From Actinomycetota bacterium (GTDB taxonomy: Bacteria > Actinomycetota > Acidimicrobiia > Acidimicrobiales > Ilumatobacteraceae), in assembly GCA_947454105.1 (NCBI GenBank), contig CANGIP010000002.1, forward strand, positions 186,001 to 250,000: a stretch of 64,000 bases of DNA. Direction: 5' to 3'. Below are positions 35,212 to 44,003 of the stretch, one piece after another. The number at the start of each line of letters is the position of its first letter. The first letter of the stretch is position 1. The notes beneath the pieces were generated by a model. That model saw only the letters and a program-made list of their open reading frames with translations, was not told where the DNA came from and did no database searches. Made by a program: the position numbers and the translations under genes.

Positions 35212-35532
35212 ATGAATGTTGCCGAACTCATCGACATCTTGCGTGATCTTGACCCCGAAACAATCGTCGAGATGGCCATCGTTGCCCCAGTCGCCGATCA
35301 CTCCGATGACATCACTGTTGATCAATACGAAGTTGAGGGTGTGTTGCCTCGCGACCCCGCCGATCACGATGGTGAATCAGTGGTGTGGTTAATCGGCGGC
35401 GAACCACACGATGTTGATGAATTCGTGGATGCCATCGAAGGTGCTGGCGACAATGTGCAAACTGGCGAATACGCCGACGTCATAGATATCGAGCGTGGCT
35501 CCGAAGCCCGCAAAGCCATCTTCGGGGTCTGA
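35212..35532 (+). CDS. Small acidic protein of unknown function
   Basis: 106 residues starting with NVAELIDILRDLDPETIVEM, a pattern seen in small actinobacterial and phage proteins of the kind that read as degraded regulators (LRDLDP-type helices). Strongly acidic, with no catalytic residues visible. The stop is followed after one base by the GTG of the DUF4236 gene, so the two are coupled. Weak upstream RBS. Confidence 0.7.
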   Translation: MNVAELIDILRDLDPETIVEMAIVAPVADHSDDITVDQYEVEGVLPRDPADHDGESVVWLIGGEPHDVDEFVDAIEGAGDNVQTGEYADVIDIERGSEARKAIFGV

Positions 35533-35533
35533 C

Positions 35534-35764
35534 GTGGGTTTTTCGTATCGCAAGCGCATTCGTACTGGCAAGCGCTCGTGGCTCAATATTTCCAAGAGTG
35601 GCATTAGCGGAAGCGGTCGATTAGGTCCGTTCACCATCAATTCACGTGGCCGTACTTCGATACGACTCGGCAAAGGATTGAGCTATCGCGGCGGATGCGC
35701 CACCGTCATCGTGGTCGGTTGCGGCATTGTTGCAATTGCGACGACGTTCCTCACGCACATGTAA
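35534..35764 (+). CDS. DUF4236 domain protein
   Basis: 76 residues from GTG 35534; the frame open upstream overlaps the preceding gene and is not needed. The N-terminal half is the DUF4236 pattern: SYRKRIRTGKRSWLNISKSG followed by ISGSGRLGPFTINSRGRTSI. A C-terminal hydrophobic segment (ATVIVVGCGIVAIATTFLTHM) would anchor it in the membrane. The DUF4236 family is small, basic and uncharacterised, and is often found in mobile or variable gene neighbourhoods. Confidence 0.85.
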   Translation: MGFSYRKRIRTGKRSWLNISKSGISGSGRLGPFTINSRGRTSIRLGKGLSYRGGCATVIVVGCGIVAIATTFLTHM

Positions 35765-35820
35765 ACCAATTCTGCTGATCAATGACCACACTGCGCCATA
35801 CCCATCGGTGAGAATGAGAT

Positions 35821-36171
35821 ATGGCATTTGGTCAACCGGCTGGTCCCCCGGCATCACATTCGCAAATGAAGCAACTTCTTGAACTTCTCAATGCGGCTGG
35901 GCACACCGATTTTCGCGATGCGCGTGGACCGATGCAGTTCAATCAACGTCAAGCTGGCGGAAAATTCACTCGTCAAGAAGCTGAAGACTTCATCGCGCAA
36001 CTTGAGGCCGATGCCGAACTCGATAGTGAAACGCCACCCGAAGTTGTTGTCGCACGATCAATCAAACCTGCGCCCCGTACAACGAGTGCCGAAAAAACTG
36101 TGCGTGATTTACCCGATTCTGTTTTGGCAGCCGAATTACAACGGCGTGGCTGGATAGTTGTTGAGCCGTAA
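35821..36171 (+). CDS. Small helical protein of unknown function
   Basis: 116 residues starting with AFGQPAGPPASHSQMKQLLE; two or three amphipathic helices (HSQMKQLLELLNAAGHTDFR; KFTRQEAEDFIAQLE) and a Pro/Thr linker precede a short C-terminal helix with DLPDSVLAAELQRRGW. The two helices resemble Ada/C-terminal-of-topoisomerase-like small domains that occur in actinobacterial proteins, but I cannot assign them. Convergent with methylglyoxal synthase. Confidence 0.65.
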   Translation: MAFGQPAGPPASHSQMKQLLELLNAAGHTDFRDARGPMQFNQRQAGGKFTRQEAEDFIAQLEADAELDSETPPEVVVARSIKPAPRTTSAEKTVRDLPDSVLAAELQRRGWIVVEP

Positions 36172-36184
36172 ACGCTAATCACAA

Positions 36185-36565
36185 CTAGTCAGCAAATAAC
36201 GGCGACGACATCAAACAGTCAGCCGTTGACAAATTGCTCGCGGTCGGAATGTCGTACACCACCGCAATACGCAAGAGCGCCCGAACATCTGGGTCATGTG
36301 GCTGCGGCTCAAGCGGATCCCAAAAGAAGATCAACATGTCAACTTGTTGTTCGCAGATCATCGCCCCAAGTTGTTGATCGCCACCGAGCGGACCGCTCTT
36401 TAAACACTTCACATTGAGACCAACAAGTTCGGTCAACATTCGACCCGTCGTGCCCGTTGCGACTAGCGAGTGCCGACCCAAGACCTCTTTATTGTTCTTC
36501 GCCCATTCAATGAGCAGGTCTTTCTTGTGGTCGTGAGCAACGAGCGCAATCGTGTGCGTGGTCAT
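36185..36565 (-). CDS. mgsA: Methylglyoxal synthase
   Basis: 126 residues from ATG 36565 ([20 protein letters not shown]); six extra codons upstream are unneeded. The family signatures are [14 protein letters not shown] (phosphate binding), [16 protein letters not shown] with the catalytic Asp in GGDQQLG, and [20 protein letters not shown]. The enzyme converts dihydroxyacetone phosphate to methylglyoxal, bypassing lower glycolysis when phosphate is short. Short C-terminal end is normal for the family. Confidence 0.95.
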   Translation of the reverse strand: MTTHTIALVAHDHKKDLLIEWAKNNKEVLGRHSLVATGTTGRMLTELVGLNVKCLKSGPLGGDQQLGAMICEQQVDMLIFFWDPLEPQPHDPDVRALLRIAVVYDIPTASNLSTADCLMSSPLFAD

Positions 36566-36611
36566 ACCGACACTCTTCCACATTGGGGTGGCTTGAACTA
36601 ACTGACATTGG

Positions 36612-36685
<74 letters not shown>

Positions 36686-36691
36686 AAAAGG

Positions 36692-36720
36692 CGCAGGGCC
36701 CGCCGATGGCGGACCCTGCG
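36692..36720 (-). terminator. Strong hairpin between two tRNA genes
   Basis: On the minus strand CGCAGGGTCCGCC and GGCGGGCCCTGCG pair (one mismatch) around ATC, followed by CCTTTT. It lies after tRNA-Asn and before the CAT tRNA and may end the tRNA-Asn transcript or serve as a processing stem. Confidence 0.65.
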
Positions 36721-36727
36721 TTATGTG

Positions 36728-36800
36728 CTCCGAGAGCAGGGCTCGAACCTGCGACCCGCTGATTAACAGTCAGCTGCTCTGCCAGCTGAGCTATCTCGGA
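36728..36800 (-). tRNA. tRNA-Asn(GTT)
   Basis: Minus-strand cloverleaf with acceptor TCCGAGA/TCTCGGA, D-arm TAGCTCAGCTGGCAGAGCA, anticodon loop CTGTTAA (anticodon GTT), T-arm GCAGGTTCGAGCCCTGC and discriminator G. CCA is not encoded. Confidence 0.95.
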
Positions 36801-36865
36801 AGGCGAATCCGAGGATATCAGCCGAGGGGTCAATGCCCAATGGTCAGATACTGATCAGACCGGTC

Positions 36866-37909
36866 TCAATCGAGATTGATCGGCTCTTCGTCTGCTGCGG
36901 TGAATTCAACTTCTGGGGCATCACCTAGACCAGCCGCGATACGCACCTTTTCGGCGACCTCAACCATGATCTCGGTGTTCTCCATGAGGAAGTTCTTGGC
37001 GTTCTCACGACCCTGGCCCATTTGCTCGCCGTCGTACGTGAACCAAGCACCAGACTTCTTGATGATGTTGAGATCGACCGCCATGTCGAGCACTGAACCT
37101 TCGCGGCTGATGCCCTTGCCGTACATGATGTCGAATTCGGCCTGACGGAACGGCGGCGACACCTTGTTCTTCACAACCTTGACGCGGGTGCGGTTACCGA
37201 CAACTTCGGCACCATCTTTGATCGACTCAATACGACGAATGTCGAGGCGAACCGATGAGTAGAACTTGAGTGCACGTCCACCAGGAGTTGTTTCGGGTGA
37301 ACCGAACATCACGCCAATCTTTTCACGCAACTGGTTAATGAAAATTGCGATGGTGTTCGACTTGTTGAGGTTGGCGGTCAACTTACGCAACGCCTGGCTC
37401 ATCAAACGGGCTTGCAGACCCATGTGGCTGTCGCCCATGTCGCCTTCAATTTCGGCCTTGGGTGTCAACGCGGCCACCGAGTCAATAACGACAACGTCGA
37501 GAGCACCTGAACGGATGAGCATGTCAACAATTTCAAGAGCTTGTTCGCCGGTGTCGGGCTGCGAGATCAAGAGAGCATCGATGTCGACACCAATGGCTCG
37601 GGCATAAATGGGGTCCATCGCGTGTTCGGCGTCGATGTATGCACAGATACCACCGTTGCGCTGAGCCTCGGCCACGACATGCATGGCGAGCGTGGACTTA
37701 CCTGAGGATTCTGGACCGTAGATCTCGACAACACGGCCACGGGGCAGGCCGCCAATTCCGAGAGCGACGTCAAGTGCCAACGCACCCGTCGGGATGGCTT
37801 CAATGGCCATATCGGTCTTGTCGCCCATCCGCATGATGGAGCCTTTGCCGTATTGCTTGTCGATTTGGGCTAGAGCCATTTCAAGGGCTTTTTCACGATC
37901 GTTGCTCAT
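36866..37909 (-). CDS. recA: Recombinase RecA
   Basis: 347 residues from ATG 37909 ([20 protein letters not shown]), the only start with a good RBS (GAAAGG); the frame remains open to 37996. Motifs: Walker [18 protein letters not shown], Walker [12 protein letters not shown]1/L2 loops around [24 protein letters not shown], and the C-terminal acidic tail. It catalyses homologous strand exchange and stimulates LexA self-cleavage. Two LexA-type boxes lie 136-180 bases upstream. The downstream recX gene usually next to recA is absent here. Confidence 0.98.
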   Translation of the reverse strand: MSNDREKALEMALAQIDKQYGKGSIMRMGDKTDMAIEAIPTGALALDVALGIGGLPRGRVVEIYGPESSGKSTLAMHVVAEAQRNGGICAYIDAEHAMDPIYARAIGVDIDALLISQPDTGEQALEIVDMLIRSGALDVVVIDSVAALTPKAEIEGDMGDSHMGLQARLMSQALRKLTANLNKSNTIAIFINQLREKIGVMFGSPETTPGGRALKFYSSVRLDIRRIESIKDGAEVVGNRTRVKVVKNKVSPPFRQAEFDIMYGKGISREGSVLDMAVDLNIIKKSGAWFTYDGEQMGQGRENAKNFLMENTEIMVEVAEKVRIAAGLGDAPEVEFTAADEEPINLD

Positions 37910-38044
37910 TGCATTGCCTTTCGCTGTTGTGGTGTTGGTTGCTGTGGGTGTTGGTTTGTTTGCCATAACTTGGACCGTATGAAATGGGTGTTGCACAGTA
38001 GTTGTGCGGGCACCCGTGTACGGCGAATAACAAGAGCGTAACTA

Positions 38045-38058
38045 CGAACGAGTGTTCG
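38045..38058. promoter_or_regulatory. LexA (SOS) box upstream of recA, perfect
   Basis: CGAACGAGTGTTCG matches the Gram-positive/actinobacterial LexA box CGAACnnnnGTTCG exactly. It lies 136 bases upstream of the recA start. Confidence 0.85.
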
Positions 38059-38075
38059 GTCAAGCATTTCCGATA

Positions 38076-38089
38076 CGAACAGGTGTTTG
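38076..38089. promoter_or_regulatory. Second, imperfect LexA-like box upstream of recA
   Basis: CGAACAGGTGTTTG fits CGAACnnnnGTTCG at nine of ten specified positions and is spaced 31 bases from the perfect box, about three helical turns. Possibly a second LexA dimer site. Confidence 0.65.
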
Positions 38090-38120
38090 ACCTGCTCAGC
38101 AGGGGTGTGAAACCGCCCGA

Positions 38121-38549
38121 TTAGGACTGATCTGCCAGCCAGGCCTGAGCCTCAGCCAGTTCGTCGACCCCCATGGGCCGCAAAATCAGGTCGATGGCCA
38201 TCCACAAAGTGTGGGTCATGGGCCACGTCAATACCGGGAAGATAAGAGCGGCCGAAGCCAGCACGATGTACAACGTGAGCACCGGAACATCTGGTGCGGT
38301 GATTGCCACAGCGATACCTATTGCGGCCATGATGAGCACGATGTTGATCACCGAAGCAATCGTCATTGACCCGAGTTCTTGTCCATCGGTTTCGCGAGTG
38401 CGTGTAATACCGCAACCGACACATCGCTCACCTTGTTTAAACCAACTAACGAACCACGCTTGATGGTTTCCACAGTTGGGGCAACGACGAAGTATCGAAC
38501 GAACAATCATTTTGCCGTTTGATGGTGACGTTTGTTGCTGAATACTCAT
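38121..38549 (-). CDS. DUF983 membrane protein with zinc-ribbon
   Basis: 142 residues. An N-terminal zinc ribbon (RRCPNCGNHQAWFVSWFKQG, then CVGCGITRTRETDGQ) is followed by two transmembrane segments (SVINIVLIMAAIGIAVAITA and LTLYIVLASAALIFPVL). This is the DUF983 layout; such proteins are associated with respiratory or cytochrome functions but have no established role. Its start overlaps the stop of the upstream aminotransferase gene by 4 bases (ATGA), suggesting one transcript. Confidence 0.9.
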   Translation of the reverse strand: MSIQQQTSPSNGKMIVRSILRRCPNCGNHQAWFVSWFKQGERCVGCGITRTRETDGQELGSMTIASVINIVLIMAAIGIAVAITAPDVPVLTLYIVLASAALIFPVLTWPMTHTLWMAIDLILRPMGVDELAEAQAWLADQS

Positions 38550-39925
38550 TGAGTGAGTTCGCGAACAAATTCGCTGAAAACATTGGCGTATCGCAAAGCT
38601 TCTTCATTGGTATGCATGATTGAAATCAGCCACTGCTCATCTAAACCTGGTGGCAACAAAATGCCACGGTTGATTCCGTGAATCCATTGCGCAAATGCAA
38701 TATCGAGATCGGTCTTCTTGTAATCGCGATAGTTGCGAATCGGTTCTGGGGTCCACGTGACACAACCCTTCGCGCCAAACTGCACAGTGTGTGCTGGCAA
38801 CCCGGCGTCTTCGATGATGTCATTACACGCGTCAACCAAAATCTTGTTTCGACCAATAGTTGTGGCGGTTGCCTGCGGAGTACAAACCTCTGACAACACT
38901 GCTTTTGCTGCCGCCATACACAACGGGTTTCCGTTGTAGGTACCAAGGTGAATCACGCGGCCCATGGTGATCTGATCCATGTATTCGCGCTTGCCACCAA
39001 AAGCGCCAAGCGGCAAACCTCCGCCGATTGATTTAGCGAGAGCAACAAGGTCTGGTGTGACGCCAAGTGCACCTGTCGCGCCTCCCCAACCGGCGGTGAT
39101 ACCGGTTTTCACTTCATCAAAAATCAACAAAGTTCCGTAGCGTGAGGTGATCTCGCGTACATCTTGCAAATAACCCTCATCAGGCAAACAGATACCGATG
39201 TTTTCCATCACGGGCTCAACAATGAAACAAGCCACGTCTTCGTTACGTAACACTCGTTCAAGCGCTTCAGCATCGTTGTACGGAATCACGATGGTGTCAC
39301 CAAGAACTGCACGAGTTACGCCTGCGGTTGCCGGCACTGAATTCGGTCGATCGGCTGGACCAGCTACATCAAGCGACGGCTTCATGGAAATCATGACTTC
39401 GTCGTGATGGCCGTGATAGCCGCCTTCAACCTTGACAATCTTTTCGCGACCTGTCGCACCACGGGCCACACGAATGGCGTCCATGGTTGCTTCGGTTCCA
39501 GAGTTGGTGAAGCGCCACATTGGCAAGCCGTAACGCTCGCCCAAAAGTTCGGCGACGTCGGCATTGAGTTCACATGGCGTCACAAACAATGTGCCATTGT
39601 CGAGTTGCTCGTCGACAGCGCGTCGCACAACCGGGTTGATGTGACCGCTGAAGAGCGCACCAAAGCCCATGTCGTAGTCAACGTATTCGTTGTCATCAAC
39701 ATCCCACATCGAGGCACCCTTCGCAGCCTTGACGACGATCGGATGCGGATCGTACGCCTGGAAACTTGACGGCACTCCGAGTGGCATGACAACCCTGGCT
39801 CGCTCAGTTGCTTTTTGCGAGCCTTGAGTTCGCTGTGCGTACAGCGCGATCTCACGTCGAGTGATTTCCTTCGCTCTCCAGCTAAGGCTGTGAGCATTGG
39901 TAACTGCAGATTCCGTGGAGGACAC
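38546..39925 (-). CDS. Class III aminotransferase, glutamate-1-semialdehyde aminomutase-like
   Basis: 459 residues starting at GTG 39925, with AAAGGGG upstream. PLP-enzyme landmarks: RFTNSGTEATMDAIRVARGA, VKVEGGYHGHHDEV, IFDEVKTGITAGWGGATGA, and the PLP-binding Lys in LAKSIGGGLPLGAFGGK. The core follows HemL-like class III aminotransferases, but there are no haem genes nearby and the C-terminal part (WIHGINRGILLPPGLDEQWL) fits an omega-transaminase-like reaction too. The substrate is therefore open. Confidence 0.85.
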   Translation of the reverse strand: MSSTESAVTNAHSLSWRAKEITRREIALYAQRTQGSQKATERARVVMPLGVPSSFQAYDPHPIVVKAAKGASMWDVDDNEYVDYDMGFGALFSGHINPVVRRAVDEQLDNGTLFVTPCELNADVAELLGERYGLPMWRFTNSGTEATMDAIRVARGATGREKIVKVEGGYHGHHDEVMISMKPSLDVAGPADRPNSVPATAGVTRAVLGDTIVIPYNDAEALERVLRNEDVACFIVEPVMENIGICLPDEGYLQDVREITSRYGTLLIFDEVKTGITAGWGGATGALGVTPDLVALAKSIGGGLPLGAFGGKREYMDQITMGRVIHLGTYNGNPLCMAAAKAVLSEVCTPQATATTIGRNKILVDACNDIIEDAGLPAHTVQFGAKGCVTWTPEPIRNYRDYKKTDLDIAFAQWIHGINRGILLPPGLDEQWLISIMHTNEEALRYANVFSEFVRELTQ

Positions 39926-40051
39926 GGTTAAACACCCCTTTTACGGTTAAAGCAACCCTAACACCGAAAACCGTCGGACCGTAACACCTGAGTTTCGGGT
40001 GAATGAACGGTGCGATTTGGCGTTCGATATGGCAGAATGAATGGGTCACAT

Positions 40052-40126
40052 GGTGGGCGTAGCTCAGTTGGTTAGAGCGTCAGTTTGTGGTACTGAAGGC
40101 CGGGGGTTCGAGACCCCTCGCTCACC
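40052..40126 (+). tRNA. tRNA-His(GTG)
   Basis: Plus-strand cloverleaf with the extra 5' G (G-1) of tRNA-His: GGTGGGCG pairing with CGCTCAC and discriminator C. D-arm GTAGCTCAGTTGGTTAGAGC, anticodon loop TTGTGGT (anticodon GTG), T-arm CGGGGGTTCGAGACCCC. CCA is not fully encoded. Confidence 0.95.
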
Positions 40127-40219
40127 CAAAACATACGAAGTCGCTGGTTAGCCAGTCCAAAAACCGGTCAGATACCTCGGCCGAAGTGTTGGTTGATCTA
40201 CACTGCTTCTTCGCGTTGC

Positions 40220-40294
40220 GCACCTCTAGCTCAATGGCAGAGCAGTGGACTCTTAATCCATTGGTTCTGGGTTCGAATCCCAGGGGGTGCACCA
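40220..40294 (+). tRNA. tRNA-Lys(CTT), CCA encoded
   Basis: Plus-strand cloverleaf with acceptor GCACCTC/GGGGTGC (a G-T pair near the foot), D-arm TAGCTCAATGGCAGAGCA, anticodon loop CTCTTAA (anticodon CTT), T-arm TGGGTTCGAATCCCA. Discriminator A is followed by genomic CCA, unlike the other tRNAs of the window. Confidence 0.93.
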
Positions 40295-40304
40295 TTATTT
40301 GGCG

Positions 40305-41204
40305 CTATCTGGTGGCGATGGCGACAGCAACTTCGGCCGCTACTCGCGCATTGTTTTCAGCCAGCGCAAGATTTGCTGGAACACTTCGTCCTTCGGTGGC
40401 TTGACCAATTCGACCAAGCACAAAAGGCGTCACTGCCGCTCCACGAATTCGAGCAGCTTCGCAATCGACTAACGCTTGTGCCAACACAGCATCGAGTTGC
40501 GCTGCATCAAGTTCGGCTTCAACCGGAATCGGAACCGTGAGCAAAACACCAGTCTTTGCCCGTGAACGGTGCAGCAAAATGTCCGCAACTTCAGACGCTG
40601 CCTGCACCTGATGTGGAACTTTCAAACCCGATGAACGCGTATAAAACGCCGGAAACCATTCATGTTTCCAACCAAGAACTGGCACACCGATGGTTTCAAA
40701 ATATTCAAGCGTTCGGGGCAAATCGAGAAATGCTTTTGCTCCTGCCGAAACTGTGACGACGGGATAGGACGCAATCGCATCAAGGTCGGCCGAGATATCT
40801 CCGGTGAGTTCGGCACCGCGATGCACACCACCAATGCCCCCAGTTGCGAAAACACTGACTCCCCCGGCTGCCGCAATCGAAACCGCCGCCGAAACAGTCG
40901 TTGCTCCGAAATCCCATTTCTGCGCAACTGCTACTGCGATATCGCGTTCGGCAACTTTGCGAGCGGGACCAAGAATACGTTCATGCTCGGCATCTGTTAG
41001 CCCAAGTCGCACGACGCCATCAAGAATTGCCGTGACTGCAGGAACACAGCCACCGTCGCGAATAGCCGCACTACAACGATCAAGCGCTTCACGGTTTGCC
41101 GGCGAAGGCAACCCGAGATGCGAGTAAATCGTTGATTCCATCGCAACGACTGGACGTCCATCAGCAATTGCTGCAGCGACTTCGGCAGATAGCACGGGCT
41201 TCAT
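40305..41204 (-). CDS. psuG: Pseudouridine-5'-phosphate glycosidase
   Basis: 299 residues. Recognisable by VAMESTIYSHLGLPSPANRE, CVPAVTAILDGVVRLGLTD, FATGGIGGVHRGAELTGDIS and DLPRTLEYFETIGVPVLGW, which form the Mn-dependent active site of PsuG. It cleaves pseudouridine 5'-phosphate to uracil and ribose 5-phosphate. The partner kinase psuK is not visible nearby. The gene overlaps the RNA methyltransferase stop by 4 bases; pairing a pseudouridine degrader with an RNA-modification enzyme is a plausible coincidence of RNA metabolism. Confidence 0.93.
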   Translation of the reverse strand: MKPVLSAEVAAAIADGRPVVAMESTIYSHLGLPSPANREALDRCSAAIRDGGCVPAVTAILDGVVRLGLTDAEHERILGPARKVAERDIAVAVAQKWDFGATTVSAAVSIAAAGGVSVFATGGIGGVHRGAELTGDISADLDAIASYPVVTVSAGAKAFLDLPRTLEYFETIGVPVLGWKHEWFPAFYTRSSGLKVPHQVQAASEVADILLHRSRAKTGVLLTVPIPVEAELDAAQLDAVLAQALVDCEAARIRGAAVTPFVLGRIGQATEGRSVPANLALAENNARVAAEVAVAIATR

Positions 41205-42442
41205 ACGACTTCCATACTTTCATCTCGAACGAAGCGACTCACAACTTCAACATGATGCGTATGAGGAAAGAGATCTAAGACCTCGCTGTATTCCAAGCGA
41301 TAACCCTTGGCGATCAATAGACGCGCATCTCGACCAAGCGATGCCGGGTCACACGAAATCAACACAATCACTTGCGCGTTTGTCGCCGTCAAAACATCAA
41401 CACCGCCAGCCCGAAGCCCGTCGCGTGCGGGGTCGGCGACGACAACTGCGGCCGACTGAGGCACCCACTCTTCAACCGGCGACTGCACAACTTCAACATC
41501 ACGTTCGGCAAGGTTGATTCGCGCATCTGCGCATGCTGAAGGGTTTGCTTCAATCGCAATCACATGACGATCGCGTGGGAAGACCGTGGCCGCAAAGAGT
41601 CCGACTCCGCAATAGGCGTCAACTACAGCACCAGCACCCCACGTTGAACTTTCGCCAAGCGCGCGCTTTGTGGCATCGACTAATGCTTGTGCAGCTTGCG
41701 GCGATGATTGGAAGAATGACTCAGCTGACACTACGAATTCATGTTGAGCAATCACTTCGTGCACAGATGAGTTTCGGCTCGTCAAAATATCTGCCGTGAT
41801 ACCCGAAACCGAGTCTTGTGGTTCGGCCCAGACCATCCGTTCGCCCGATGCAATGCCAGTGCGTAACACTGCTTCTTCAGCACCATCAAGGCGAAGATCG
41901 GGCAGTAATTCATTTAATGACGGGTGCGCAACAAGGCAATGCGTCACGCGCACAACATCGTGGCTTTGGCGCTTGCGAAAGCCCACGCCCCCGTCGGTTG
42001 CTGCAACGCGAAGAGTGGTGCGGGCCGCCACCACTGGCAACTCGCCGCTTTCAAAGAGTCGCACTTGCGGATTTTCGATCTTGCCGAGACGCACGAGTGA
42101 CTCAGTGACGATGTCAACTTTGATCTGTCGCTGCAGGACCACCGCCGCATGTTGCATATCGCAACCACCACAACCCCGAGCAACGTATTCGCACGGCGGC
42201 TCAACTCGCTGCTCACTTGCTTCAAGCACTTCGGTCACGACGCCCCTGGCGTAGTCCTTGGATTGTTTCAGCACTTTGGCGACGACCAACTCCCCTGGCA
42301 AACCACCCTCGACAAAGATGACCCGCCCATCTTGCAGACGACCAAAGCCATCACCCTCGGCCACCACCTTGTCGATGCGTACTTGCACCTCAAAATTTGG
42401 GAGTGGTCGCGAGCCAGATTTGCGGATCGGGCGCTTTGTCAT
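41201..42442 (-). CDS. TrmA/RlmD-type class I SAM RNA (uracil-5-)methyltransferase
   Basis: 413 residues. N-terminal TRAM domain (VDKVVAEGDGFGRL-like stretch, EGGLPGELVVAKVLKQS), an iron-sulfur cysteine set CEYVARGCGGC with a later Cys at VTHCLV, then the methyltransferase core: VDAYCGVGLFAATVFPRD, VVVADPARDGLRAGGV, and the catalytic Cys in LISCDPASLGRDARLL, ending DLFPHTHHVEVVSRFV. It methylates uridine C5 in tRNA or 23S rRNA; which site is not determinable. Co-transcribed with psuG. Confidence 0.92.
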   Translation of the reverse strand: MTKRPIRKSGSRPLPNFEVQVRIDKVVAEGDGFGRLQDGRVIFVEGGLPGELVVAKVLKQSKDYARGVVTEVLEASEQRVEPPCEYVARGCGGCDMQHAAVVLQRQIKVDIVTESLVRLGKIENPQVRLFESGELPVVAARTTLRVAATDGGVGFRKRQSHDVVRVTHCLVAHPSLNELLPDLRLDGAEEAVLRTGIASGERMVWAEPQDSVSGITADILTSRNSSVHEVIAQHEFVVSAESFFQSSPQAAQALVDATKRALGESSTWGAGAVVDAYCGVGLFAATVFPRDRHVIAIEANPSACADARINLAERDVEVVQSPVEEWVPQSAAVVVADPARDGLRAGGVDVLTATNAQVIVLISCDPASLGRDARLLIAKGYRLEYSEVLDLFPHTHHVEVVSRFVRDESMEVV

Positions 42443-42477
42443 ACCCCTCGCAGGCTAGAGCCGACTAGCGTGTTGAC

Positions 42478-43167
42478 GTGTCCTTGCCGATCATGATCTC
42501 TCCCTCCGTCTTGCCCTGCGATTTTTCGAAGCTCGGCGCCGAAGTTGAAGCCCTCGATGCGGCTGGCGTTGATCTCTTCCAGTGGGACGTCATGGATGGA
42601 CAGTTCGTTCCCAACCTCACTTTCGGACCCGACGTCATCGCTTCGGCCCGCAAATACACCAACAAGCCTTTTGAGGCCCACCTGATGGTGCTCACGCCCG
42701 ATGTCTTGGCCCAGCGTTATGTTGATGCCGGTTGTAGTCGCCTCATTGTTCATGCCGAGGCCTGCCCGCACTTACATCGCACGTTGGGAAACATCAATTC
42801 GATGGGGGCCAATGCTGCTGTGGCTCTCAATCCGCATACGCCAGTAAGCGACATTGAACATGTTCTTGATTTGGTTGACATGGTGCTGGTGATGACGGTC
42901 AATCCTGGTTTCGGTGGTCAGTCGTATATCGCATCAATGGAACCCAAGATTCGCGAGCTCAAGGCACTCATTGACCGCCGTGGATTATCTGAACAAGTCA
43001 ACATCGAAGTTGACGGTGGCATCGGGCCTTCGACAATTGAGGGAGCCGCCGCCGCTGGTGCCAACGTGTTGATTGCCGGAACCGCTTTGTTCCGCTACAC
43101 CGAAGGTCTTGAATTCGCTGTTAAAGACTTGCGTGCCAAAGCCACTGCTGCTCGCGCTGCGAAATAA
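42478..43167 (+). CDS. rpe: Ribulose-phosphate 3-epimerase
   Basis: 229 residues, start GTG 42478. ISPSVLPCDFSKLGAEVEAL, DLFQWDVMDGQFVPNLTFGP (metal-binding Asp/His region), VMTVNPGFGGQSYIASM and VDGGIGPSTIEGAAAAGANV are the standard Rpe motifs; residues FEAHLMVLTPDV match too. It interconverts ribulose 5-phosphate and xylulose 5-phosphate in the pentose phosphate and Calvin cycles. Divergent from the RNA methyltransferase gene by 35 bases. A 17-nt-period tandem duplication lies just after its stop. Confidence 0.97.
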   Translation: MSLPIMISPSVLPCDFSKLGAEVEALDAAGVDLFQWDVMDGQFVPNLTFGPDVIASARKYTNKPFEAHLMVLTPDVLAQRYVDAGCSRLIVHAEACPHLHRTLGNINSMGANAAVALNPHTPVSDIEHVLDLVDMVLVMTVNPGFGGQSYIASMEPKIRELKALIDRRGLSEQVNIEVDGGIGPSTIEGAAAAGANVLIAGTALFRYTEGLEFAVKDLRAKATAARAAK

Positions 43168-43186
43168 CTAATTGCCAGTCCGTTTT

Positions 43187-43216
43187 ACTGACCACTCCAT
43201 ATCACTGACCACTCCA
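43187..43216 (+). repeat. Tandem duplication (17-nt period) over a stop codon
   Basis: ACTGACCACTCCA occurs at 43187-43199 and again at 43204-43216. The second copy spans the end and stop codon (complement 43202-43204) of the minus-strand membrane protein gene. Confidence 0.8.
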
Positions 43217-43993
43217 AGCCCGCTTGCCGGTGCGGTAGACGGTCACGACAAATGCACGAATTGTGGCGAGACCAAATAAGCCACCAAATACCCACAAAAA
43301 CGGCAGCAAAATTGCTCGACCAAGTTTGGTTTTTGCATTCTTGAGCGGAGCCAATACTCCGCTTTCAACCGAACGTGCGTCCATCGTCAACGTGCGCACG
43401 GCATCTTCGATCTCTGGACACTTCACACCGGTGTTCACGCCGACCACTTGACTTCCGCCATACAACGGTTCAGGATCGCGGATCTTTGAATACAGCACAC
43501 CCGACGACTGATCGATACCGACGGCAACGATGTAACTCTGCTCAAGATCGAGATAACGAACGTCTTCGTCGTACTGCACATCAACCAGATTGGCAACCGA
43601 ATAGCCATCAAGTGAACCACCGCGCATCTGCATCACTTCGAAGCGAGCCGTACGACGATCGGATGCCGATAAGCGACCGACGAAAGTTGCCTGCACCGGC
43701 GTCGGAATAAAGCAACTCGCCGGAATCGTGTTTGTGGGTGCTGGAACTGTTGTCGACTGATCAGTTGGGGTGTCAATGACTCCCCCGCCTTCGACCGGTT
43801 CGTCTATCGGAATGTTTGTGGTTGGCGGAATCGTTGTGCTCGGTGGAACTGCCGCATTCGCGGTAGAAAAATCAACGCCACCAAACGACAGACCCAAAAT
43901 GAAAACACCAACTGATGCGCGCAATGCCCATCGGTCAACCGAGTGTTGTTTCGTTCGCTGAGTCACTGAGTACAAACTAGTGAATCGGCACAC
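43202..43993 (-). CDS. Membrane-anchored extracytoplasmic protein of unknown function
   Basis: Up to 263 residues; a GTG at 43966 (TQRTKQHSVDRWALRAS) is an alternative start. An N-terminal membrane/signal segment (VGVFILGLSFGGVDFSTANA, with a plausible signal peptidase site after ANA), a Pro/Thr linker, a beta-rich domain from about residue 95 (QATFVGRLSASDRRTARFEV; YIVAVGIDQSSGVLYSKIRD) and a C-terminal membrane segment (LPFLWVFGGLFGLATIRAFV) with a basic tail. No family recognised. Convergent with rpe. Confidence 0.7.
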   Translation of the reverse strand: MCRFTSLYSVTQRTKQHSVDRWALRASVGVFILGLSFGGVDFSTANAAVPPSTTIPPTTNIPIDEPVEGGGVIDTPTDQSTTVPAPTNTIPASCFIPTPVQATFVGRLSASDRRTARFEVMQMRGGSLDGYSVANLVDVQYDEDVRYLDLEQSYIVAVGIDQSSGVLYSKIRDPEPLYGGSQVVGVNTGVKCPEIEDAVRTLTMDARSVESGVLAPLKNAKTKLGRAILLPFLWVFGGLFGLATIRAFVVTVYRTGKRAWSGQ

Positions 43994-44003
43994 ACTAAAT
44001 GAG

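Noticed and set aside
38121-39925. The class III aminotransferase as haem-pathway HemL
   Set aside because: It resembles HemL, but no other haem genes are adjacent, so I leave the substrate open and give no gene symbol.
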